Part shown: positions 7,061-12,231 of the stretch, piece by piece
Numbering within the stretch: position 1 is the first letter of the stretch
How the letters are laid out: every line of letters begins with the position of its first letter
Assembly: GCA_910585855.1 (NCBI GenBank)
Contig: CAJUGZ010000119.1
Location: 1-12,231 of the forward strand
DNA: 12,231 bases
Direction of reading: 5' to 3'
Source of the DNA: an uncultured Lachnospiraceae bacterium
GTDB taxonomy: Bacteria; Bacillota_A; Clostridia; Lachnospirales; Lachnospiraceae
The notes under the pieces: generated by a model
Database searches by the model: none
What the model saw: only the letters and a program-made list of their open reading frames with translations
Told to the model about the DNA's origin: nothing
Made by a program: the position numbers and the translations under genes

Positions 7061-8656
7061 ATGGAAACAGTTCGATTTGATGAGTTAAATATTGCAGAAC
7101 CGATTTTACATGCAATTACAGATATGGGATTTGAAGAAGCAACACCGATTCAGGTAAAGGCGATTCCGATTGAGATGACAGGGGTAGATGTATTGGGGCA
7201 GGCACAGACCGGTACTGGCAAGACAGCGGCTTTTGCGATTCCGCTTTTACAAAAGATTAATCCAAAGGAAAAAAAACTTCAGTCTGTGGTACTTTGTCCA
7301 ACCAGAGAGTTAGCAATTCAGGTAGCGGATGAAATTCGACATTTGGCAAAATATCTGCATGGAGTAAAGGTGCTTCCGATTTATGGAGGACAGGATATTG
7401 TAAAGCAGATTCGTTCTTTAAAGGCAGGAACACAGATTATGATTGGAACACCGGGACGGGTAATGGATCATATGCGGCGAAAGACAGTAAAGTTTGATCA
7501 TATACATACTGTGATTTTGGATGAAGCGGATGAGATGCTGAATATGGGATTTCGGGAAGATATTGAAACAATTTTAAAAGATGTCCCAAAAGAACGGCAG
7601 ACCATTTTATTTTCTGCTACTATGCCAAAACCGATTTTGGAAATAGCAGGAGAGTATCAAAGGGATGCACAGTTGATTAAGGTAGTGAAAAAGGAATTGA
7701 CTGTAGCAAATATTGAACAATATTATTATGAAGTAAAACAAAAGAATAAGGATGAAGTGCTTTCAAGGCTGTTAGATATCTATAATCCAAAACTTTCGCT
7801 GGTTTTTTGTAATACAAAGAAAAAGGTAGACGAATTGGTGGAAGTGCTGCAAAATAGAGGATATTTTGCAGAAGGGCTGCATGGAGATTTAAAACAGTCC
7901 CAGCGGGATCGGGTAATGAATGGATTCCGCAATGGAAAGACAGAGATTTTGGTAGCTACGGATGTAGCAGCACGTGGGATAGACGTAGAGGATGTGGAAG
8001 CCGTATTTAATTATGATTTGCCGCAGGATGACGAATACTATGTGCATCGAATCGGACGAACTGGGCGAGCCGGACGAACCGGAATGGCATTTTCATTTGT
8101 TGTAGGAAAAGAGGCTTATAAGCTGCGGGATATTATGAAGTATTGTAAGACAAAGATTGTACTGCAAAGAGTTCCTTCTTTAAATGATGTGGTCAATACG
8201 AAGTATGATAAAATTATGGATCAGGTGCGAAATATGATTCAGGAGGAGGACTTGACTTTTGCAGTTGAAATGTTAGAAAAACGGCTGAATGAGGAGGATT
8301 TTACTGCACTGGATATGGCAGCAGCACTGTTTCAGATGGCACTTGGAACAGAGAATACGGAAGGGTATGATGCAATCGGAGAATATTCGGATTTTGGAGA
8401 TACCGGAGCAGAGGAAGGGATGGTACGATTGTTTATCAACATTGGAAAAAAACAAAATGTCCGTCCGGGAGATATTCTTGGTGCAATTACAGGAGAAACT
8501 GGAATACCGGGCAGATTGGTTGGAACGATTGATATGTACGACCGTTATACTTTTGTAGAAGTACCCAGAGAACATGCAAAAGATGTACTGCAGGCAATGC
8601 AGAATGCAAAGATTAAAGGAAAATCAATTAATATTGAACCAGCAAACCGAAAGTAG
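7061..8656 (+). CDS. deaD: DEAD-box ATP-dependent RNA helicase with DbpA-type RNA-binding domain
   Basis: A 531-residue cytoplasmic RNA helicase that unwinds structured RNA in ribosome assembly, RNA decay and cold adaptation. All core motifs are intact: Q31 (ATPIQ), Walker A AQTGTGKT (48-55), PTRELA, TPGR, DEAD (154-157), SAT (185-187), ATDVAARGID, and HRIGRTGR beginning at 329. After a linker helix region (about 375-450), residues about 455-531 (VRLFINIGKKQN...TFVEVPREHA) match the DbpA/CsdA RNA-binding domain, which directs such proteins to rRNA. The start has AAGGAAGG a little far upstream at 7044-7051. The gene is alone, with a structured leader that holds a terminator, which suggests regulated expression, and a strong terminator after it. 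DeaD/CsdA or CshA would both be reasonable names; orthology is not settled by sequence reading. Confidence 0.95.
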   Translation: METVRFDELNIAEPILHAITDMGFEEATPIQVKAIPIEMTGVDVLGQAQTGTGKTAAFAIPLLQKINPKEKKLQSVVLCPTRELAIQVADEIRHLAKYLHGVKVLPIYGGQDIVKQIRSLKAGTQIMIGTPGRVMDHMRRKTVKFDHIHTVILDEADEMLNMGFREDIETILKDVPKERQTILFSATMPKPILEIAGEYQRDAQLIKVVKKELTVANIEQYYYEVKQKNKDEVLSRLLDIYNPKLSLVFCNTKKKVDELVEVLQNRGYFAEGLHGDLKQSQRDRVMNGFRNGKTEILVATDVAARGIDVEDVEAVFNYDLPQDDEYYVHRIGRTGRAGRTGMAFSFVVGKEAYKLRDIMKYCKTKIVLQRVPSLNDVVNTKYDKIMDQVRNMIQEEDLTFAVEMLEKRLNEEDFTALDMAAALFQMALGTENTEGYDAIGEYSDFGDTGAEEGMVRLFINIGKKQNVRPGDILGAITGETGIPGRLVGTIDMYDRYTFVEVPREHAKDVLQAMQNAKIKGKSINIEPANRK

Positions 8657-8692
8657 GGATTTTATAAGTTTATTTTGCCGGAAATGATAATC

Positions 8693-8740
8693 AAGAGGGA
8701 AGTCTGCTTTTTTGTAGACTTCCCTCTTAATTTCATTTTT
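8693..8740. terminator. Bidirectional terminator between the converging helicase and MerR-like genes
   Basis: A perfect 13-bp stem, AAGAGGGAAGTCT (8693-8705) with its complement (8716-8728), has a T-rich loop and is followed by AATTTCATTTTT. On the other strand the stem is followed by GATTATCATTTCC, so it is strongest for the helicase but suitably placed for both genes. Confidence 0.88.
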
Positions 8741-8763
8741 GGCGTTTACGTGAAAAGAAATAA

Positions 8764-9462
8764 TTACTTTTTTCTTCTGCCGAATAAGCTTCTCTTTTTT
8801 TTAACAGGTTTTTCATAGGTAGGGAATTCACTGGTTACGGCTGTTTCCATACGTTCTTTCTGTACTGCACGGATCGTTTCGTCTAATTTTTTAAAGCGCA
8901 GTTCTTCTCGTTCCTCGTTTGTGCGCATAAGATAGTCCACTTGTTTTAAGACAGTATTACTGATGCGATCTTCAATATTTTGTTCTAGTTCCTGATTGTT
9001 TTGTTTTACTGCATTAGCAACAATTTCGGTAAGAATAACTTGAAACTGCTGCATTTTTTCTTTGCTGTTTGTATGGATAATAGGCGTGATTTCCGGTTCT
9101 TGAGAAGAAGAAGGGATTTCCTGCATAGAAAGGATGGCAGTAGAGGGGTCTTCTAGAAGATGTTCTTCTTCCATTACTTTATTGTTTAGCTCGTCCTTTC
9201 TTTTTAAAACGACATCTAAGATATTGTCATCTGCATCCTGTAAGTCAGGCAGAATCATTTTAATAGCTTTTAATTGGAAACCTTGTTCTTTTAAGTACTT
9301 CACATTCTTTAGAAGGTTAATATTTTTGTCGGTATAGTAACGATGTCCCATTTCATTGCGGGGAATTTCTAAACTAAGTTCATCTTCCCAGTATCGCAGT
9401 ACATGTGCTTCTACTTCAACTTGTTTTGAAGCGTCTGAGATAATATATCGTTTTTCTGACAT
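8764..9462 (-). CDS. MerR-type DNA-binding protein with coiled coil and basic tail (RacA-like architecture)
   Basis: A 232-residue soluble protein. Residues about 5-75 form a MerR winged helix: YIISDASKQVEVEAHVLRYWEDEL is the helix-turn-helix, GHRYYTDKNINLLKNVKYLKEQGF the wing and second helices. A polar linker with a serine-rich patch follows (about 95-135), then a long charged helical region (about 135-210) with coiled-coil character. The last 15 residues are strongly basic and end in KKKRSLFGRRKK. There is no ligand domain and no metal-binding cysteine cluster as in classical MerR regulators. The layout resembles RacA-type chromosome-anchoring proteins, where a MerR head binds DNA and the C-terminal part contacts the envelope; it could equally be an ordinary regulator of an unstudied type. 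The start has a strong AAGGAGG (9469-9475 on the other strand), six bases from the ATG. Confidence 0.85.
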   Translation of the reverse strand: MSEKRYIISDASKQVEVEAHVLRYWEDELSLEIPRNEMGHRYYTDKNINLLKNVKYLKEQGFQLKAIKMILPDLQDADDNILDVVLKRKDELNNKVMEEEHLLEDPSTAILSMQEIPSSSQEPEITPIIHTNSKEKMQQFQVILTEIVANAVKQNNQELEQNIEDRISNTVLKQVDYLMRTNEEREELRFKKLDETIRAVQKERMETAVTSEFPTYEKPVKKKRSLFGRRKK

Positions 9463-9537
9463 ATGCCGCCTCCTTACTCTTCTGTTCTTCTACCGCCTGT
9501 CCCATTTGGTAAAGAGCAGAATATACTTCTTAACTCT

Positions 9538-9565
9538 ATTTTAACATGAAAAGAATGGAATACAA
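9538..9565 (-). promoter_or_regulatory. Candidate promoter of the MerR-like gene
   Basis: On the minus strand, TTGTAT (9560-9565) and TAAAAT (9538-9543) are 16 bases apart, and TG one base before the -10 makes it an extended -10. It lies about 75 bases before the start codon. The -35 is poor. Confidence 0.4.
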
Positions 9566-9649
9566 GAAAAGCTAATCGTAAAAAAGCGACATTCTCTGAC
9601 AATAGAAGTAGAAGCTTCATACGTTTAACTTGACTTATAAATCGAAGGG

Positions 9650-9806
9650 GACGCTGAAATTAAAAGGAAGGTCTATTCCGAGTCCGCTTGCGCTTAGCAT
9701 TTCCTATTTTCTCATAGCGGACACTAAGATGCTAAAACACAGCAACACAGCGTCTAAGTGACAGGAAATGATGACTTTTCATAGACCTTCCTTCGATTTT
9801 GGCGTC
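9650..9806 (+). repeat. Palindromic repeat family, copy D (complete)
   Basis: A 157-bp element in the same orientation as copy A. The imperfect inverted repeats are about 26 bp (9650-9676 and 9781-9806), running from GACGC inward to AAGGAAGGTCTAT. The internal hairpin arms are GATGCT and AGCGTC, still paired through one G:U. It has lost part of the TGCCGACGGG segment present in A, B and C. It lies in the 717-base gap between the MerR-like gene and ferredoxin. Confidence 0.85.
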
Positions 9807-9866
9807 CTTTCTGAGAAAGCTTACCTTTTGTTATGGGAAGTTTTATAAGGGAATTAGATTTGTGTA

Positions 9867-9935
9867 CATAAAAAAGAAGCCATTCTATTAATTAATGATA
9901 GGAATGACTTAAATAAAAATGACTTCTTTTTTATG
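9867..9935. terminator. Long symmetric hairpin, likely bidirectional terminator
   Basis: The 18-base arms 9867-9884 and 9918-9935 pair with one G:U, enclosing a second partial palindrome around ATTAATTAAT. Each arm carries a run of six A or T, so transcripts from either strand end in GACTTC or GGCTTC followed by TTTTTT. It could end the ferredoxin transcript about 245 bases after its stop codon. Confidence 0.6.
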
Positions 9936-9942
9936 CACGCAA

Positions 9943-10159
9943 GCAGTCAGTAGACACTTCGTGTACGAGTAGGGGAAATCTCTTTTCCTGTTTGACTGCA
10001 CACACCAGATGCAGACATACTGCCAGAGTGGAGTGTAGGCAGTGCATAAACAGAGGAGTATTTCCTTACTCCATTGTACAGAAACGTATAAGGAAGTTGG
10101 GATGTTGATAAAGTATACGTTTCATGTAGGGAGTAAAGAGAAAAATTTTCCTACTACTC
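9943..10159. repeat. Cluster of consecutive palindromes, no gene
   Basis: Successive stems are visible: GCAGTCA 9943-9949 with TGACTGC 9993-9999, enclosing ACAC/GTGT and GGGGAAA/TTTTCC hairpins; ACTGCC 10019-10024 with GGCAGT 10038-10043; GGAGTA 10055-10060 with TACTCC 10067-10072; GAAACGTATA 10081-10090 with TATACGTTTC 10114-10123; and GAGTA 10131-10135 with TACTC 10155-10159 around GAAAA/TTTTC. No stem is followed by a T-run on either strand. The region directly follows the ferredoxin stop, so it may be its 3' untranslated RNA or a decayed mobile-element remnant. Confidence 0.6.
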
Positions 10160-10179
10160 GGTTGTTTTGGTAATGCGAA

Positions 10180-10347
10180 TTAAAGTTCGATAGATCCTGT
10201 AGGACATGCTGCTGCGCAAGCACCACATTCGATACAAGAATCTGCATTGATTTCATACTTGCCATCTCCTTGAGAAATAGCACCAACCGGACATTCGCCT
10301 TCGCAAGAACCGCAAGATACACAACCATCGTTAATCTTATATGCCAT
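10180..10347 (-). CDS. fdx: Clostridial 2[4Fe-4S] ferredoxin
   Basis: A 55-residue soluble electron carrier. It has two CxxCxxCxxxCP motifs, C9-C12-C15-C19 and C38-C41-C44-C48, each binding a [4Fe-4S] cluster with ligands shared in the usual crossed way. Length, two-fold internal repeat and acidic character are typical of clostridial ferredoxin, the low-potential carrier between pyruvate:ferredoxin oxidoreductase, hydrogenases and Rnf-type complexes. Longer upstream readings of the frame are not needed: the ATG at 10345-10347 has AAGGAGG nine bases before it. It is a single gene, divergent from serS. A link with the sensory hydrogenase at 1912 cannot be claimed from distance or sequence. Confidence 0.96.
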   Translation of the reverse strand: MAYKINDGCVSCGSCEGECPVGAISQGDGKYEINADSCIECGACAAACPTGSIEL

Positions 10348-10382
10348 TGTACAAATCCTCCTTCTTTTATAGTATACATCTT

Positions 10383-10411
10383 TAATTAGATATATAGGTA
10401 TTCTAATACAA
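10383..10411 (-). promoter_or_regulatory. Candidate ferredoxin promoter
   Basis: On the minus strand, TTGTAT (10406-10411) and TAATTA (10383-10388) are 17 bases apart, giving a leader of about 30 bases before the ferredoxin ATG. Both hexamers are only partial matches in an AT-rich stretch. Confidence 0.35.
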
Positions 10412-10529
10412 AATCGAAAAATATACAAGTAAAAAATAGTGGAAATGGAAGAATAATTTATAAATGGAGAAAGGGGTTGGAAAAATGGCAGAAAATCTGC
10501 TGTTTTTTGGGATTTTATCAAAAAGAGGG

Positions 10530-10558
10530 TTGCATATAAAAAGAGATTATGTTATAGT
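10530..10558 (+). promoter_or_regulatory. Promoter of the T-box/serS transcript
   Basis: TTGCAT (10530-10535) and TATAGT (10553-10558) are exactly 17 bases apart, with TG one base before the -10 (extended -10). Transcription would begin near 10565, just ahead of the T-box stem I. Confidence 0.75.
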
Positions 10559-10564
10559 AAATGG

Positions 10565-10757
10565 CAATAAAACAAAACAGCAATGAGAAAAGCTACGATT
10601 CGAATACTCTTTCAGAGAGCCGGTGGATGGTGAGAACCGGTAAGAGCAGGGGTCTTTCCACTTTTTTAGCTGGCAGTGAAAGCTGCGGGGTAGTATCCTG
10701 TATCATACTATTTAAGAGGCTTAATGGATTTTTTAAGCAAATTGGGTGGCAACGCGG
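10565..10757 (+). promoter_or_regulatory. Serine T-box riboswitch (leader of serS)
   Basis: The RNA senses uncharged tRNA-Ser and lets transcription continue into serS. GGGTGGCAACGCGG (10744-10757) is the T-box. Its TGGC (10747-10750) would pair with the tRNA end GCCA, which fits the G discriminator base of serine tRNAs. Stem I appears closed by AGCTA 10591-10595 with TAGCT 10667-10671 and carries the GAGAG/CCGGT...ACCGG apical region (10616-10640). TAGTAT/ATACTA and GCTTAA/TTAAGC form later stems. TCT (10653-10655) or TCC (10657-10659, followed by A) are serine-codon candidates for the specifier; I could not decide between them. Confidence 0.88.
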
Positions 10758-10804
10758 ATTCCTTTCGTCCCATGTGATGACAACATGGAGAAAGGAATTT
10801 TTTT
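10758..10804 (+). terminator. T-box-controlled terminator before serS
   Basis: ATTCCTTTC (10758-10766) pairs with GAAAGGAAT (10790-10798), with an inner CCATGT/ACATGG stem, followed by seven T (10798-10804). It directly follows the T-box motif, as expected for the alternative to the antiterminator. Confidence 0.92.
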
Positions 10805-10874
10805 GTTGGGATTGACAGTTAGATGAAATCATTTTTGCTGTTTTGTTGTTTTGTATAGAAATGGAGGAAAGAAT

Positions 10875-12152
10875 ATGTTGGATTTGAAGTTTGTTCGAGA
10901 GAATCCTGAGATTGTAAAACAGAATATTAAAAATAAATTTCAGGATAAAAAACTGCCGCTTGTAGATGAGGTAATCGCTCTAGATGCAGAAAACCGTATG
11001 ACACAAAAAGAGGCAGATGCCTTGAGAAATGAGAGGAATAAGTATTCAAAGCAGATTGGGGCATTGATGGGGCAGGGAAAGAAAGAGGAAGCAGAAGAGA
11101 TGAAAAAGAAAGTAACTGCTGAATCAGAACGCTTGGCTGCATTGGAGGAGAAAGAAAATGATCTGCAGGAAAAGATTAAAAAGATTATGATGGTAATTCC
11201 AAATATTATCGATCCAAGTGTTCCAATTGGAAAAGATGACAGTGAAAATGTAGAGGTACAGAGATTTGGAGAGCCGGTTGTGCCGAAATTTGAAGTGCCT
11301 TATCATACAGAGATTATGGAAAAGCTTCATGGGATTGATTTGGACAGTGCCAGAAAGGTAGCGGGAAATGGATTCTATTATTTAATGGGGGATATTGCAA
11401 GACTGCACAGTGCAGTAATTGCCTATGCAAGAGATTTTATGATTGACAGAGGATTTACTTACTGTGTGCCTCCTTTTATGATTCGAAGTGATGTAGTGAC
11501 AGGGGTAATGAGTTTTGACGAGATGGATGCGATGATGTATAAAATTGAAGGAGAAGATTTGTATCTGATTGGGACAAGTGAACATTCTATGATTGGAAAG
11601 TTTATTGATACCATTATTCCAGAGGAAAAGCTGCCTCAGACATTGACAAGTTATTCTCCTTGTTTTCGAAAGGAAAAGGGAGCACATGGGATTGAAGAGA
11701 GAGGAGTTTATCGGATTCATCAGTTTGAAAAGCAGGAAATGATTGTAGTGTGCAAACCAAAAGACAGTAAGATGTGGTTTGATAAATTGTGGCAGAATAC
11801 GGTGGATTTATTCCGGTCATTGGATATTCCGGTTCGGACGTTGGAGTGCTGTTCTGGGGATTTGGCAGATTTAAAGGTGAAATCGGTAGATATTGAAGCT
11901 TGGTCTCCTCGGCAGAAGAAGTATTTTGAGGTGGGAAGCTGTTCGAATCTTGGAGATGCACAGGCACGAAGATTAAAGATACGAGTAGCTGGGGAAGATG
12001 GAAAGTATTTTGCTCATACTTTAAATAATACGGTAGTAGCACCTCCTAGGATGCTGATTGCATTTTTGGAGAATAATTTAAGAGAAGATGGTTCTGTTCA
12101 GATACCGGAAGTACTTCGAGGGTATATGGGGGGGAAAAGTGAGATAAAATAA
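10875..12152 (+). CDS. serS: Seryl-tRNA synthetase
   Basis: A 425-residue class II synthetase that charges tRNA-Ser (and tRNA-Sec where present) with serine. Residues about 1-110 form the N-terminal long helical arm that grips the tRNA variable arm (RNERNKYSKQIG...KEEAEEMKKKV). The catalytic domain shows TSEHSMIGKF, motif 2 in PCFRKEKGAHGIEERGVYRIHQFEKQEM, and motif 3 in TVVAPPRMLIAFLENN. Compared with E. coli-like enzymes, TSEH replaces TAEV and GAHG replaces GSAG around the active site, nearer to the archaeal wording; I recall this form as usual in Lachnospiraceae. ATG 10875 has GGAGG at 10863-10867, seven bases upstream, and is better than the in-frame TTG at 10851. Expression is set by the T-box and terminator upstream. 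Confidence 0.96.
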   Translation: MLDLKFVRENPEIVKQNIKNKFQDKKLPLVDEVIALDAENRMTQKEADALRNERNKYSKQIGALMGQGKKEEAEEMKKKVTAESERLAALEEKENDLQEKIKKIMMVIPNIIDPSVPIGKDDSENVEVQRFGEPVVPKFEVPYHTEIMEKLHGIDLDSARKVAGNGFYYLMGDIARLHSAVIAYARDFMIDRGFTYCVPPFMIRSDVVTGVMSFDEMDAMMYKIEGEDLYLIGTSEHSMIGKFIDTIIPEEKLPQTLTSYSPCFRKEKGAHGIEERGVYRIHQFEKQEMIVVCKPKDSKMWFDKLWQNTVDLFRSLDIPVRTLECCSGDLADLKVKSVDIEAWSPRQKKYFEVGSCSNLGDAQARRLKIRVAGEDGKYFAHTLNNTVVAPPRMLIAFLENNLREDGSVQIPEVLRGYMGGKSEIK

Positions 12153-12156
12153 TTGT

Positions 12157-12188
12157 GTCTGGAGGGGATGGTTATCCTTTCACCGGAC
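12157..12188. repeat. Hairpin after serS
   Basis: GTCTGG (12157-12162) pairs with CCGGAC (12183-12188) and AGGGGAT (12163-12169) with ATCCTTT (12174-12180), loop GGTT, using several G:U pairs. No T-run follows within the window, so a terminator role is unproven. The GAGGGGA...GGTT... pattern resembles the hairpin at 1430-1456. Confidence 0.5.
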
Positions 12189-12231
12189 GCCAGAGGCGGT
12201 TTGCTCCTGTCCTTTGCCTGCTCCGCTCCAA

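Noticed and set aside
4581..9806. The dispersed repeats read as a CRISPR array or as full insertion sequences
   Set aside because: Copies are kilobases apart without regular spacers, differ in orientation, and contain no transposase frame. I could also see no clear target-site duplications.
10488..10512. GCAGA/TCTGC hairpin followed by TTTTTT, terminator-like on the plus strand
   Set aside because: Only five pairs, and there is no plus-strand gene upstream for it to end.
10485..10586. A 33-residue open frame before serS with a weak purine-rich site upstream
   Set aside because: It overlaps the serS promoter and runs into the start of the T-box leader, so it could not be fully read from that transcript, and its product resembles nothing known.
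10875..12152. The archaeal-like active-site wording of SerRS as evidence of recent horizontal transfer
   Set aside because: From memory this form is normal for Lachnospiraceae, the gene has a native T-box leader, and its codon use looks like its neighbours.

Overview
The window looks like chromosomal DNA from a low-GC, Gram-positive anaerobe of the Clostridia, most likely a Lachnospiraceae member. The reasons are AT-rich coding usage, AGGAGG-type ribosome binding sites, a clostridial 2[4Fe-4S] ferredoxin, a T-box leader in front of serS, an oxygen-sensitive type of sensory [FeFe]-hydrogenase, and a seryl-tRNA synthetase of the form I associate with that family. A near-perfect SigD (sigma-28) promoter and a chemotaxis-type signalling domain suggest a motile organism. 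No phage, plasmid or CRISPR region is visible.

Layout. 1-1313 is the 3' part of an alpha-phosphoglucomutase with its terminator. 1472-3885 holds a small bacterial PH-domain protein and a soluble sensor made of an [FeFe]-hydrogenase H-cluster module fused to a methyl-accepting chemotaxis signalling domain, closed by a terminator. 4178-4438 is a small unrecognised protein behind a SigD-type promoter. 4780-5445 (minus) is a TrhA/hemolysin III membrane protein. 6034-6879 is a TtcA-like tRNA thiolase and 7061-8656 a DEAD-box RNA helicase with a DbpA RNA-binding tail; a promoter and a terminator lie in the helicase leader. 8764-9462 (minus) is a MerR-headed, coiled-coil protein with a very basic tail. 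10180-10347 (minus) is ferredoxin. 10530-12152 is a promoter, serine T-box, terminator and serS.

The genes are mostly single housekeeping units, with little sign of one shared pathway. The exception is 1472-4438, where the hydrogenase-like sensor and the SigD-driven small gene point to redox or H2 sensing linked to motility. That link is inference.

The most unusual content is between genes. A family of about 135-157 bp palindromic elements occurs at 4581-4732, 5589-5653 (half copy), 5781-5915 (inverted) and 9650-9806. The copies have long terminal inverted repeats and an internal hairpin whose two arms differ between copies yet still pair in each. This looks like a structured MITE-like or RNA-encoding repeat that I do not recognise. 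A second, looser set of hairpin-rich spacers lies at 1376-1456, 9943-10159 and 12157-12188.
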